NCBI GenBank assembly: GCA_013365365.1
Contig: JABVXU010000205.1
Coordinates: 30,296-94,295 of the forward strand
Reading direction: 5' to 3'
Source of the DNA: Cruorifilaria tuberocauda
Lineage: Eukaryota > Nematoda > Chromadorea > Rhabditida > Onchocercidae
Length of the DNA: 64,000 nt
This document shows positions 34,571-49,312 of the stretch, in pieces. The first letter of the stretch is position 1, and each line of letters starts with the position of its first letter. A program made the translations under genes and the position numbers. The notes under the pieces are model-generated. The model was not told the DNA's origin. It saw nothing but the letters and a program-made list of their open reading frames with translations, and did no database searches.

Positions 34571-37500
34571 TATTATTATTATTATTTTTTGTAATTTTTC
34601 TTGCAATTTTTATAATTTTCTAAATATTGAATTTAACTATTATTTCTCAAAAAAAGTTTCTATACTATGAATAATCCATTTTTCCCTTTTCAAATTTTTA
34701 AGATAATTTTTTGAAAAATTTTAAAAAGAATTTTAATTATTTCATAAACTATTTAACTGATTTCACTTTCATTTCTTTCATCAAACAGATAAAATAAAGA
34801 AATAATGAAAAATTTCCTGCCTTTTCCATAAACAAAGAAAATAATCTAATTAATCAAGATCATCGTAATTATTCTTTAATTAATTAAAAACAATTTTCTG
34901 AAGGCTTATTGAAAATAAACAATTGGAAATTGTAAGTGCTTCTTGGGTGATGTCAGATGAAGCAACCACATATTTTCCATCAGTTCTGGATAATATCATC
35001 GAAGGACAACAATTTGTTTACAATCAATTAAGTACAAATTCTTTTTTCTTTTCACTCATTCATTTCTTTAACAAAAAAAAGTCATGCATTCTTTTTTTGT
35101 TTATTTTTATTTATCACCTGAAATATACAAGATCAGTGATTAAAAGAAATGCTAGTATAATTCAGTTTTTTAGGTTTTAGAAAAACTGAAATTTTTTCTA
35201 TATTGAATGTTATTTTGCTGATCCGGAAAATTAAACCGACATAGGAGATATTCCGGATGAAACAGAAACTTGAATATTTCAACTTCTAAGATTATTTTTA
35301 TCGGATTAAAAATTAAATTCACTAGTAATTTTTTGACAAAAAATCATTTTAGATGTGGAAGCTGAAGTGATGTGGTCAAATGATCCGTTTGGTTATGGGC
35401 TATCGGTGCAGTATTTGTTTACAAAAACCGGTATCAAACGTGCTGTGATCAATCGAATTCATGATGATTTAAAAGCATTTCTTCGAAATCATGGAGCTTT
35501 ATCATTTAATTGGCGACAATTTTTTGGTTCATTTCTGATTGTTTATTCATGAAACTTTTATCATTTTGAAAATGTGACAATTAGAAAATGATAATTTTCA
35601 CTTCCATTTCTTCATCATTATGAAACATCTTGTCATTTTCTGTTCAATCAAAATGAAATTCTAACTGAGAAACTTTAATCAAATAATTTTATCTAATCAA
35701 ATAAATTTAATGAAATTGAAGAAAAGTTTGATTTAAATTATATTAATTCACTTTTACGTTGAAAATTTATTCAGTGTAAAACAAAATCAGTAAAAATTGT
35801 ATAGCGAACACAAAAATTGCACATTAAACAAAAGTAAGCATTATATTAACTTCCTATCTAATAAACATTCATTGTTTGATTACTCGAAAATTTTTGAAAA
35901 GTCAAAAATAATTTTAGATACTAATGGACAAAATGAAATGTACACACAAGTATTACCGTATAGTCATTATGATATATTAAATAGTTGTGGACCGGATCCG
36001 GAGATATGCTGTCAGTATGATTTTAAAAGATTGAATCATTTTGAATGCCCCGGCGATGCTCCTGTAGCAATCACAAAGTTCAACGTTCATGCACGGTAGG
36101 TGAAAGAAATTTTTAAACTCAAAATTGTCGTATAGTATTACGATAATTAAATGGTCTACAACCGGATCCGGAAATATGCTGTCAGTATGATCTTAAAAGA
36201 ATTCAAATATTTTCCTTAGCTAATTCATGCAGAATAAAAGTTAACATTAAAAATTAGTAACTGATTAAGACGAAAAGTAAGAATTGATAAGATTACTTAT
36301 CGATCAATTTAAATCAAAACAAATAACTTATTTATTAGCTGTTTTCAATGAAATTATGAAAAAGTTGATAGAAAAATATAATTTAAATTGAAAATTTACC
36401 TGAAATTTGAATTAAAACGATGCAACTTACAGTGCATTAAAATTGGAAAAAGCATTCTTAAGAATGTCAATTCAACAAGGAGGCAATATTTTATTATCAG
36501 TTTGGGGTGATGATTTCCGATACGCTGAATTGGAGGAATGGTACCAGCAATATGATAATTTAATATTACTATTTGATTATATCAATACAAATTCAAAGCG
36601 TACAAAAATAAAGTTAGACGTTTTCATTTCCTTTTATTATCATATATCTCTGGAATCAATTTCTTTTTACTCCAAATTTGGTTGAATTAATATAAATTCA
36701 AAAATCAATAAGGAATTCTATCCGAAAAAAATAAATAATTGGGGGATGAAGCAGTCTGTACTCTGAAATGTCCATGAAATCGATATAACTTTATTAAAAT
36801 ATTAGCAAAATATAAATGATATAATCATTATTAATATATTTATTGTCTATTGCATCTTGATTTTATTGATTGAATGTCAAGAAATCAAGGAATTCTTCAA
36901 AGTAAAAATACAGATTTGGTACATTAACGGAATATTTCGATGCACTAGAACGAAACAATAAGGCTAAAAATCTCATACCGGCAACTTTATCCGGAGATTT
37001 CTTTCCCTATCGATGTATTTCCGGTGATTATTGGACTGGCTATTACTCCACTCGACCATTTTACAAAAGACAAGAACGAGAATTACACGTAAATTTTTGA
37101 AGCAAATTTTGCTTAGAAACAAATTTGATAATTTTTTATTATTATTTTATTGATTATTAATACTTGATGAAACATCCAGGTAAAATTTAAAATGCTTCAT
37201 AAATTTTAGATTAAATTATACTTTAAATTATACTTTCCGAATCTAATTGAAAAGTTGTAGATTTGCAATTTTCAATTCACTTTAAAATTTTTTATCAATG
37301 TCAGTTGTATTAAATAGATGTAATTGAATAGAACAGAAGGTATGTTTTAATGTAAATTTTAGTCATTCATTAATTTTTACAATAAATTAAATTTTTGGAA
37401 ATGATATTTTACTTCCCTTTCTTCAAGAGGACTTTCAGTCATTGATAAGAGCTGCAGATCTCTTAAGTACAAGTGTTTTCATGCATTTATCTATCAAAAA

Positions 37501-40500
37501 TCGTCAAGCTATTCAACAAAAGCTTACAATAGGCCGACGAAATTTAGCACTTTTTCAACATCATGATGCTATCACAGGTTACTGATAAATTTCTCCCTCT
37601 CTCTCTCTCTCTCTCTCCCTCTTTCTTACAAGATTACATTTATTGAAGTTTGATTTCACTATTTTCCTTTCTTACTTTTAAGTTTAATTTTTATTATACA
37701 CACCAAATAAAAGTAATTCAACCTATTATGATAATTCAATTTACTTAATTTACCTAACATTCTCCGTAATCACGAAAAATTTTACACAAACACTTACTCT
37801 ATTTTAAAAATCTTGAGAAATCATTTCTTCTTGTAATTTTTATAGTTTTACTAAATTAAGAGAAAACGAGGAAAACAAGGAAGCGAATTTTTTCTTTCTC
37901 TTTTTCAGGAACGAGCAAGAATCATGTGATGGAGGATTATTCCAAACGTATGTTTGAATCGGTGAAAATTACCGAAAATGTTCTAAGGATTTCACTGAAC
38001 GCATTAATACCCTCAAAAACTATTGAAATAGTTATGTTTAGTGATTTTAATTTAATTAAATAATTTAATTTTAGAAATCCAGCAAGAAATGCCAGTTAAG
38101 TTTTACTAAGTTTATTGAATTCGTGTCGAAAATCGTCCAAATTGTCGCGATTAGTTTTAATCATTCTTAAGAGTTATATTTTTTCTATTGCAATTTTTCA
38201 CTTATTGATTAATCAATCAATTATTTGCGGTCTGAAATATTAAGATTGTATATTAGGACAATCAGCAAATTTAATTTCAAAAAATTTTTTAGGACAACAT
38301 TCCATTAATGTACAATGAAAGTAGTAGCAAAAAAATTATTACTATGGATAAGCCAAGGTGTGTTTTATTTCAAATTGTATTAACTTAACTTAGATTTCAT
38401 TATGTACAATTTCTTATTTCATTTTTTACAATTTAGTAATTACATTAATCCAAGTATTGTACAATAGAAAACTAAGGTAATACTATCTTCAGGTATTTAT
38501 CATAAATATATAGTTTAGCATAAAATATTATAACTATAGATAACAAGCAAGTTTTTAACTATAAATAACAATCGCATTTATTCTACCGTAATCTTTAAGC
38601 AATGATATATTATTTAGAAAATTACTTATGAATTTTCCTCCATTATTAAACTTACAAGATATTAATTTATCGTATTTAGAAATAAAAATTCTGGTATTAT
38701 ACTGTAATCATTGTTACTGTATTACATGTTTATGTAGAATACGGTAGTAGCTATAAATTATGGCTATAAGTTAAAAATAAATTTGTCATTCTTGCTCTTG
38801 ATAAATATTCAATGGGATCAGTTAACAGGACAATACTTATATTCAATAATGAGCCACGTGGAAAGATGGAAAGAATCGAATTGCAAGTATCGGATCCGGA
38901 AATAGTCGTTATTGGAACGAATGGACCTATTCGGGCTCAAATTGAGCCGTATTTTGATGCAATAAGCGGCAAATTTACAGAAAATTACCTGGTAATTGAA
39001 AAATTTCATTGGTTTTAGTATTAATTCAAAGTTTTGCAGCTTAATTTTAATTCAAAAATCAAATTCATCTAACTGTTCATAATGAATGAGAAAATTTTGG
39101 ATGATTTTTATTAAAAAATGCAATCGTAGTTTTAATGATATGACATTTTGATGATTTAAATGACAAAATTCTGATTAAATCAATGAAATATTACTACAAA
39201 GTAATTGTTTATTAAAAAAAAGTTTGATAATTTCAGCTGGTTTTCTCCATATTCCTCAATGCTTTATCATTCATTCATTGTACAATTCAAAAGAGTCACT
39301 CAGTAATCACTGAAATTGCTGAAATTTTAACTCCAATGAAACAGTCAAGAGTGATAAGAGACATTTCAACGTATCATTTTGTTGTCATTTTTTTTTTCCG
39401 AATTTGAATTCAATAAAAAAAACTTAAAAACAAAGTAAATAATGAAGAGAAAAAAAAACTCATTTTGTTGATTTCTAATACGCTCAGTACTATCGATATT
39501 TCAAATCCATGATAATAACTTTTTATCTCTAAAAAAGTTAACTGCCGTTACTCACGAGATTTCCTTATCAGTTATAGCACAAGTACTATTATCACTACCG
39601 ATTAGCAACTGCTAGATTATCTTCAAAGTAATCTTTATGATTTGAAAATTTTTAAGAAAAAAGAATTATCCTTATATATTTCATGTTGATACTTTAAATG
39701 TACTACCATTTTGTACATAAACAAAAAGGATTTAATAAACTTTTCAAAAACGGATTCGAAATTCCTGAAAGAAACTGAAATTATAATTTTAGTCGTTTCT
39801 AAAGTAAACAATTTGCAAAATTTCTCGCCTGAAACGTTGTTTTTTTTTTTAGATATTTCCATATTGCAACAATAAATAAGAATGAATTTATCCTTAAAAC
39901 TTCACAAATATTTGTGGAATTGAATCCTGAAAACGGATTACTTGAGGCATTTTTTTAATTTTTATCTGTCTTTAATTACTCTAATTCAAAACATAAAGCG
40001 TTATTTGAGATATATAAAATAGTTTATTTCGAATTTCGAAATACTTTTAAAAATTAGTCGAAATTTTTAGTTTTTAAAATACAGCACGAAAAAAGTTCGT
40101 ATACTTGACATTTAAATAAATGGAAAATATTTAGTTAGCCTAAATTGTCTATTTTAATTGATTTATTAAGTCTAATTAATTGATCATTGAATTGTATAGT
40201 ATCACTGAATAGTATCACTGGTATGAGTAAATTTAATAATTTTATATAATTTTTTCAAAAAAGGAACAAAACCAATCATTTGCAAATAAAGTTAAAAGAT
40301 AGAAAAAATTTAGAAGATAAATTTAAATGTTGCAACAAATGACAAAGAAGGATTACGGTGTAAACAAGAATTCTGTTACTATGACAGTAGCAACAGTGGA
40401 GCGTATACTATGGCAGTTAAAAACGAACTTACAGTAAGTTTGAATAGTTATTCAATATATTAATATTTAATATACTGTATATCATGAGAATTAATTTGTA

Positions 40501-43202
40501 TTATATTGAAAATTTTGATGATATTTTCTAAATAATCTATGGAATAAATGTAGTTATTAGAGGAGTATCATAAAAAGAGAAAATAAGGATGTAATTTAAA
40601 TTTTTCAGAAATTAGAAATGAATGATACGGAAACTTTTATTGTTGCCGGATCGTTACGTCAAACTGCTTACGCGTTATCAAAATTCATAAAACAACGCGT
40701 ATCAGTTTACAATATTTCAGGTTTTAACGTTTGAAATTTCTTCCATTTGTTTTTCGAGCAAAGAACTTTTCAGTATATTTTTAATTACTTTATGAAAATT
40801 TTTAGTATTTTAATTTTAATTTTTAGTATTTGTTGAGGAAAAATTTTTTTTTTAATCAGCAGTAATAATTTGTTATTGAAATTTCTCAATTTTGAATTAT
40901 TTTTGAAAAATGATCTGCTTTAGGAGCAGAGGGAAACCGTTTGCATATGCAACTTCGTGTTGATATAAGAAAAATGTCAGGTGTTGAATTAATTACAAAA
41001 TTTGCAACCGATATGATATCGGATAATCTCGAATATTATACTGATAGCAATGGCTTGCAAGTAAATTTTAATTGCGTTAAGAAATTTGACTTAAGTTGTT
41101 GAAACTATTTGTGGTATCATCGTTATAACTGTGATCAAGTATTATTTCAGTTGTTTAATTTCAATACTTTCATCCGTTAATTTTACTCAATTTCAAACAC
41201 TTGTAATGCTGTAAAGCAAGTGTAATGCGTAGGATGATTGCCGTTTAAGTGTTTACTTATTTACTATGTTAGTGCTGAAAAAAATTATGAATAAAATTCA
41301 AGTTTTCAATTAATTATTTAATTACTTATTTCCTTCTTATCTATTTTAGCTTGAATAAACGATTTTCAAACTAAAAGTTTTTTTGTAATAAAAAATAAGT
41401 CTGCAAAATTGCATCATTGTATATTCAAAATTTGGTTGCATTTTTTGCATGGATAAATATAAACTTTGATAAATTAATTTATTAATTACAATATCCAAAT
41501 TTAAGCTAATTAAACGAGCAGAATATAATTCATCTAATCGACCAGAAATGAATTATTATCCAATGCCAACAGCATTGGTACTACAAGATCGGTCTAGGAG
41601 GCTTTCAATTCTTAGCGATGCTCCACATGGTGTTAGAACAACTAATAAAACAGATTTCGAAATTATGCTTGGTAAGTAGTGAAATTAACCTGAAATTTGA
41701 ATAGTATAAACTTATAAGAAGTTAAAGAATATAATAATATTCAAAATTTCCTTTTCTTTTTCTATTTTATAGATCGCCGTTTAAGCAATGATGATGGAAA
41801 AGGTCTTGGATTTGATAACGATGGTTTACCGGTAGATAATTTACCGGTAAATATGGCATTCACATTTATTATAGAAAGAATGCTACTACAAACATATAAA
41901 GTAAATTCTAAATTTTTAATTTGTAAATTAGATTTCGACTTCCGTAAATGATTAAATCATACTTTGCGTGATTAAGAAGTTACAAATTGATAATTATTAT
42001 TTTGAAAATAACTTTATTTTCACGATCGTTAAGAAAAAGAATCTTTTTTTTTTTTAAATTTAACATTTTTTTAATGAAAGATTTTTAATTGATAATAACA
42101 ATAGGAACGGCGATTTGCATATAATACGCTTAATGCTCATTTAGCTCTCCAGTCACTTATTTATCAACCGAATATTTTTATCATTTCCGGTAAGTGCTCA
42201 TTTCAGTTAATCAACTAGTAATGATTACATCGTAAATGATATCTTAACATGGCAATGCTTCACTTCTAATATAATTGAACTAATAAATAATTTATGATCA
42301 AGCGACAAGAATCATTTTATCATTTCTTATCTCTTTCAATAATATATGATGATGAACTAATCCACTGATAAGGAAAATCAAAAATGATTTAAATTTCAGG
42401 AATTCTGGAAAATTCGCCATTTCATCACCTTCAATCATTCCCCTGTGATGTGCAATTGTTGACCGTTCGTCCTTTAACAACCGATATAAATCAGCGATTA
42501 ATGGTATTATATAGAGCAGGGATTGATTGTTCCACTAGTTTAAATCTCCCGATATGTCGTGGAGGAGAGCTTGATGTAAGCATTATGATGAATTCATGAT
42601 ATGTTAATGTTTTCTCATTCATGCAAATAAGCTATCAACAAATACGTTACAAAAAAAGAAAATTAATTAATTTATAATAATGATTGAGATATATCAAATG
42701 ATTATAATATCGTTTAATCCATCTTATCCTTTCATGGAAATCTGTTTGAATAAATATTTGAAGTAAAATTCTGAGCTGATAAAGATTTGATACATTTTAT
42801 TTCTTCCTTCTGATAATCTAAGATCATTTTATAAATTTTTTTTTATAATTTTTACTAAAATTTCACGCAGTGTAATTATCACAATCAGAAAGATAAGATA
42901 AGAGCATGTTATCAGAGTTATCAAGTAACATTATTCAGTGATTTTGATATAGTATAAAAGTAGAAAAATATTTTGTACTTTGATACCGTAATTTGCATTA
43001 TTAAATATATTTCGTAAAAAATTACTGTAGGCATAAATTTCAGTTAGCGTTGAAAGAATATCTGCGATCGATAGGTGTGATTACGGTGCAAAAAACATTA
43101 TTGAATGGTATCAGGAAATTGAGCAAAGAAATACCTTATCAGTTGGAGACATTTCTTCTGGAACCATCCGATTTTGCGGCTTATCTCATAAGATTCAGTT
43201 AA
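32667..43202 (+). CDS. Golgi-type GH38 alpha-mannosidase (class II)
   Basis: Twenty-two exons in perfect phase, 1015 residues: 32667-32750, 32981-33100, 33690-33813, 34334-34502, 34904-35031, 35353-35526, 35918-36095, 36433-36612, 36914-37088, 37439-37577, 37909-38030, 38293-38357, 38829-38991, 39237-39380, 40314-40433, 40609-40720, 40924-41060, 41506-41671, 41773-41900, 42105-42189, 42400-42575 and 43044-43202. A short cytosolic N-terminus and one hydrophobic anchor (FMFGLCVFFLFL, about residues 18-28) mark a type II Golgi membrane enzyme. Catalytic landmarks: FSHLDPGW (zinc His and Asp, about 105-107), WVMSDEA (nucleophile Asp, about 184), NDPFGYG, CGPDPEICCQYDF, LSGDFFPY, YWTGYYSTRPFYKR and LFQHHDAITGT (zinc His, about 485). 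All metal ligands are kept. It should trim alpha-linked mannose from N-glycans. The usual HSHNDPGW is FSHLDPGW, which may point to the nematode mannosidase III (aman-3) branch rather than mannosidase II; this needs a tree. Confidence 0.95.
33459..33508. repeat. (AAT)n microsatellite in mannosidase intron 2
   Basis: About 16 AAT units with occasional AAC and AGT interruptions. Confidence 0.9.
34508..34586. repeat. (ATT)n microsatellite in mannosidase intron 4
   Basis: About 26 ATT units with one ACT interruption, starting six bases after the exon-4 donor. Likely length-polymorphic. Confidence 0.95.
36161..36200 (+). repeat. Duplicated 40-nt piece of mannosidase exon 7 inside intron 7
   Basis: ACCGGATCCG plus 30 bases repeats 35991-36030 with two mismatches, exactly 170 bases downstream. 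It still encodes PDPEICCQYD followed by LKR (exon: FKR), and the frame stays open for about 18 more codons to TAG. It lies between the exon-7 donor and the exon-8 acceptor, so it is spliced out unless used as a cryptic exon. Confidence 0.9.
37592..37623. repeat. (CT)n microsatellite in mannosidase intron 10
   Basis: About 13 CT units flanked by CCCT, just after the QHHDAITG exon. Confidence 0.9.
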
Positions 43203-44620
43203 TTATTCCGTAAAAATTGTGAAATGAATTATCGCAAGGAAACGAAAGTAAAGTTAAATCGAATTCTCTTATGAACTTTTCAAAAAATCGAATCCAAATT
43301 TCGATGAATTTTCATTTTTCATGATTATTTTACATGAATAATATCTACGCATTTTCTTCGTGCACCAAAATTAAACTTGCTGATCATTTCATATTTCTTT
43401 TCATATGATAACCTCTTTTTTCTATTTCATTAATTTAGTTTAATGATGAACTTAAAATTTCAAAGTTACTTTGTCTCATAATATTATGTTAAATTAATTA
43501 ATTCTTTGGTGGAAAACAGCGGGTAGGCAATTCAAATATTCAAATTTTATTTCAAAATTCCATGAAGAGAAGTTTTTTTTCTTAAACTATTAAATCATTC
43601 CCATTATTCCATTTCTCGATTTCTCAACAATTTCTCGCAGTCGCCTTACTTTAATCGTTTCATTAGAAATTTTCCTCTTATTCTTTCATTACTTTTATCA
43701 TTGACCTGTTATCATTCGTTTTTTCCAATTCTTAATTACTTCATTCACTCAAAACTTATTTCTCTTACACTTTTCTTTTTCCTCAACAATTAAGTTTGTT
43801 TTTTCATCGAAATTTGTGACAATCTTTACGAAAAAGTACCATGAAAAAGTTTTCTAACTTAAACTTTTCAGAAAAAAATTTTTTTTTCTGTTTTTTAAAA
43901 AGAAATTTCTTAATTGAAAAAGGAGAAGAATACTTTATTCGGTTTTTCAGACTTCATATTAATTTGTTTATCCTATTATCGAATACTATATAAGTGATTG
44001 AGTAATACTGGTCATGATATGTGAATTTGATAAGAATTAAATTCGAATTCCTTTTTGAAAACCTTTCACTTAAAGTTTTCCTTGTTTATTTATAATTGTT
44101 CTTTTTGACAGGAACATTTTTCACGTTTTATAGCATAAACATTAATTATTCCATTGATTTTGCACGGTGAAATTTGAAAAAATGCTAATATTTGAATTAA
44201 TTATTTCCAAATTATCATTTAAATTATTTTAAGTTAATAAATCAGTTATTGAAAAAACAGAACTCAACAGTCTTTATCAGTACGATTTCAGTTTTAACAT
44301 ATTCCTGAACGTACTCTTGAAAATTTTCAAAATGATCAATGTAGTATCTCAGCATTTATTAATATTTTTGTGTATTTGTACTAGTAAAATTTTCAACTTT
44401 TTTTCATTTAAATTCCTAAAATATCGATGAAAATTAATTATCATATGAAGTTTGAAGTTCACTAAAAATTATTCATTTTTGGTAAGCTGCATTGAAGAAT
44501 GATTGTAATTTTTTATCATCGATTGAATTGATTGTTGTGAGAATAAAACTAAATTCAAAACAAACAAATTATACAAATTAAGCTGATGAAATATTTAGCA
44601 TGAATAAGTTTCGTTTTTAG

Positions 44621-44744
44621 CGATCACTTCCTTATCGTAAGTAATAAGAAGAAGTATTCTCGATCGGTGCAGAATTTCCACAGAAGAGATATTTCTGATC
44701 ACTTCAGAATTCCAGCCTATCCAATATCATATCGAGCAAAATAA
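44621..44744 (+). other. Possible isolated small exon
   Basis: After TTTTTAG an open frame of 40 codons (DHFLIVSNKKKYSRS through IPAYPISYRAK) ends in TAA, with an ATAAAA/AATAAA-like signal overlapping the stop. The composition is basic and less AT-rich than its surroundings. An internal ATC-GTAAGT is also a good donor. No partner exon or homology is recognised. Low confidence. Confidence 0.15.
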
Positions 44745-47700
44745 AATTTAATAAGTGGAAAAATTCTTCTTAAATCACTCCTTTCTTATAAATTTCCAAT
44801 TGTTTATATTTATATTTCGTCGAGAGAAAATTCAGTTTGAAAATTCTCTTTAAGTAACAGTTACAAGGAAGAGATTTATTTCTGTGCTTCTTCTGTTTCT
44901 CTTTTTTCTCCCTCAAATAGCTTTCACTACCTTCTAAACAGCTAATAATCATAGATATTAGCCAACAATGTAAAATCTATTTCTCTCTCTCTTTGTAAGA
45001 CTTAAAAAGCTTTTTTATTGTTCCGATGAAAAGTGTTCCATTGCTTATTTCACTTACAAAATGCTTCTTCTCGTTCTTTCCGAACTTTCATTTCTAACCG
45101 TAAAAAAAATTGAAAAAAAAGGAAAATGAAAAAAATAAAGAAAAGGATGACAAATTATTATGCCTTGCAAAATTTGATAGCTAGGCAGTAATCTTTCTTG
45201 GCATTCAATTTAATTGCATAACAAAAATATATGGTAATTAAGTTCCAATAATTTTCGTCCAACAAATGAAAATGCAATTCAGCAATTTTCGTTGTACTGC
45301 AAGAAATGAATTGTAAAAAATGATAATTTTAATATTTATAAGTTAATGAAACAAGCAATCATTCATGAAAGAATATTGAAAGAAAGTACAATTTCTTCAG
45401 TTTTTGAGTATTTATATAATTTGATGGAAATTATTGATTTTAATAGATTGATTATTAATTTTCTTTTTGTTAATATTAGTTACAAATAATACTTAAACAT
45501 ATAATATGATATTATTTAAATAATCTCCATTATTGTTAGATAAAATGAAAAAGGACGCATAATTATAATATTTAGTAATCTAAAAATTTTTGCTATAATA
45601 TTGTAATTGTTATCATTTTAATTGAATAAATCAGTACTGTATTAGCAATAATAGAAATAATGGTAAGTTACAGTAATAGAAATTAAAAATTACCGTAATA
45701 GAAAAAAACTGCAGTAGAAAAACTTATTAGAAATGAATTAAATCATCTGATAAATATAAATAATTATATTAAAATGATAAACATATTTGCAATAGATGAT
45801 ATTTATTCTTATAATTATCAAACAATCTTGTCATCTTTACTAAATTTTTCCGTACAAAATGTATTTCTAATTATCCGCAATGATAAAGTTTTATCACAGT
45901 TATATTGACTTTTACTGATTATATTAATTATAGTGATATACTAATTATATTGACTGATTATATTAATTATACTGTTTACTTTCGTTTTTATGGTCGTTAG
46001 AAAATTATCACCGAAAATGCAAGTTTATTATTCCGTTTAAAAATTAATTAAATGCTAATGATCTATGATTTATATGATACACTGTTAATATCAATTGTTA
46101 ATATTACTGTTAATATTAAAAAACAAATTTTTACTCCCTGCAATTACAGATTATCTTGACACTTATCTCACTTTTTTCATCCTTTCCTTACTCTTTTTTC
46201 CATTTTCTTGAAATTTAACAAGAAAAAAGATCAAGAGTTTCGGGACTTTTCAACTTACTGAATAGCAAGTATTAAATGGCAATAATTGCAACAATAAATA
46301 TTCCCAATTCAATAATAGATTATCTTGGTGATATTATTTTACTACAATTAATATTCCTTATTATCTTCAGATAAGAAGATGATAATTGCTATCTTGAGAT
46401 AAAGCGCAAATGATATGCTAAGCATGATATGATATCTTATGATAAGTACAAATGCAGCACTAACAGATGATATTTATCTATACTTATCAAATTTATAAAA
46501 AAAAATTACCATTATAGCTATTAATCAAGATTATTTGACATACCGGAAAACAAGATAGGAAAACTACGGAAAGTTCACCAATTAAAAACTTCATCAAGAA
46601 AGGGAACGAGTAATTGATAAAAGTAGATTATCAGCAACTACTTAAATCATATCATCTTTTATCATTACTAAACTGATAAATATTCAATTCAAATAAGGAT
46701 GATTTGATTTAGATATTAAATGAAATTGATTTCCCTTCACTCTCATTAATTGTTATCGCGGAATGTGCAAATCTTGCGCTATTTTAGATTTTTTTGCTAT
46801 CTCTACAAGTTGCTAATCTTAAAAACATTTTTACAATTGTGATTTACTTTGATTAATTACTAATTAATTGCAAAATGTTAGAGACACTTTTTTCCTAATG
46901 TTTGCCTTTATTCTGTTTCTTACTGAAAAGATCCAATTTTTTAAAATTCAATTTCTAATGAAATTATTCGAAAAAAAATTTTTAGTATCTAAAAAGCAAT
47001 TCATTTTAATGAAAATTCAATTCGGTACAAAAGAAAAAACTTAAACTTAATTTGAAATCTATTTTCGACAAAGCTTTTTTTTAATTCTTAAAGTATTTTA
47101 ATTTAAGACGAAATTTTTTTACTGCTTACTTTCTAATTCAAACTAAATTCTTGATTTAAAACAAATATTGATTTAGTAATTAGAAGAATTACTCATGATC
47201 AGTAACAACTAATTTCAATGATCGTTTTTTTATTTGAAGTATCTTTATTCAAAATGAATAATCTATACTTTTTGTTTCTTGTCTGTTTCACATTCTACCA
47301 CAATCTCTCTAAGCTAAGTTGTAAACTTCAAGTGTAAAAAGTCTCTAAGCTTAATCTCAATCTAATCTTAAAAAAAACAAACAAAGCTTTGCTGTACTTT
47401 ATGTTTTTGAATTTTCCAATTTTGCATACTTTATATTTCATTCTTTCCTTCTACTTTTCCTCAAAATCGATAAAGTGCATAAATGAAGAAAAAAAGTGAA
47501 AAATGGATGGATCGAAATGAAATATTGCAATAATGAGGAAGTAAGAAATGGAATAATATATAAAATAGAAAATTGGAAATCAATTTTACCTTATCCTTCC
47601 ATTTTCACGCACTTTTCATCAATTTTATTTTTTTGCTATAAAAAATTCATCGAAATGATTAATTAGCGCTACAGAAGAATAAAACAGTGAAAATTTCTTT

Positions 47701-49019
47701 TTTTCCTGTAAATCAAATAATTAAGACAAAAAAAAATTAAAATGAAATTAAAAAAAAAACAAAGCACAAACACTTCAAAAGTTTGAGGAGAATAAGATTT
47801 TTATTGAAGAAAAAGAGAAAAAGTAATTTTAAAATCCACTGGGATAACCTTTGATTGAGAAGGAAAAATTTAAGTTTTCAAATTTGAATAATAAAAGAAA
47901 AAATAAAATGAATAAATAAAAAGCTAAATTTAGCAGCTTTAGAGAATGAAAATACGAAAGAAATGAATGGCTATAAATGTGCTTTTGTTTTACTTTTAAT
48001 TCATTTCTTTCTTTTTTTCCTAACTCCCTTCTTCTACTTCAGTTTTTTAGGAAAAGAAAATGAAATTTTTCACAATTTCTCTTTCAAGTCCTCAAATTAG
48101 AAATCAAATTCGAAATCGAATTCAAATTTCTACAATTTCTGATATGTGAACTCACTGTTGCCTTCCTTTTTTTCCTGTTTTGCTCGTATAGCGTGAATAA
48201 AATTGAAATTAGCAGGCTGATAATTCGTTTTCATTTTCCTTACCTCTTGTCTATCTCATTTATTTTGCCCTCTGAGTGGAAAAAAAAGATGAAAGACATT
48301 TTCAGACAGTTAAAAAGTTAAAAAAAATTGCAAATTAGATATATTATCTTTTTTATTAAAGTAAACGAAGAAGAAAGGCATAGGTAAAGTTTGTAAGTTT
48401 CTGAAAAGAAATCACTTCAACAAATGTTTAAAAAATAGCCATTTGTTTTACTAAATTTCGTTTAATTTAAATTTAGTATTCAAATACTTTAAATTTAATC
48501 CTGAAAAAGAATTCCTAACATCAATTTTTTTTCTGGCAATTATTTTTCCTCTATCGGTTAGTCGTTGTGTGATATGGAATTGAGATAATAGCTAAGTTTT
48601 TTTTCTCCTCTTGAATAATCGTTCGTTTTTTTGAAATCGATACCTGCCTATTTCATGCGTCATATTTTTTCCTGATTCAGGATTATTTTCCGGCTATAAG
48701 CTACTTCACCATTCAAGTAAAATAAGTGAATTATATTCCTGGAAAGTTTTTTTGCATAGATCATGTGCGCTAAAATATTAATTAGTTCTATTTGTGCAGA
48801 GATTAATTAGTTTGAAAATTGGAATTTGTTTAATCGAAGATTTAAATATCTTGGTTACTATCTTACCTTAGTTTTACCTAAATAACTTATTTTTGACTAT
48901 TCTTTACTGTTCCTATAAGGTAATCAATCAAAATATTGAATGTATATGTCCTACAAAATATTCATTTAAAATATGTAAATGTATATTTCTTTTTTATTTA
49001 CTAAGTAATAAATAAAAAG

Positions 49020-49166
49020 TTACGTAACAATACTTTCCATTGATTTATTACTCATTTCAATACTGTACTTTGAAATGAATACGTGGCTGCCACGCTTACG
49101 TAATGATACTTTTCATTGATTTAGTACTTACTCTGTACTTTGGAATGAATACGTATTGCCACGTAT
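49020..49166. repeat. Two-copy ~72-nt direct repeat with CGTGG/CCACG dyads
   Basis: Copy 1 (49020-49095) and copy 2 (49096-49166) both start TTACGTAA, continue as ATACTTTCCATTGATTTA and CTGTACTTTGAAATGAATAC, and end in a dyad: CGTGGCTGCCACG in copy 1, TACGTATTGCCACGTA in copy 2. Repeated TACGTA and CCACG strings are notable in this AT-rich stretch. Confidence 0.8.
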
Positions 49167-49312
49167 CTTCATATATATGTGTGTCAGTCTCTCTGTCTCT
49201 CTCTGCTCATATAGGTTTATAAGTATATAGATATAAGATTTTAAAAGTAAAGAATGAAAAAAAGGAATGGAATCGATCACAACAGAGGGAAGAAGAGAAG
49301 GATGGAAAAAAG

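Noticed and set aside
38818..39009. 63-codon minus-strand frame
   Set aside because: Antisense of mannosidase exon 13.
42298..42480. 60-codon minus-strand frame
   Set aside because: Largely antisense of mannosidase exon 21 and its intron.
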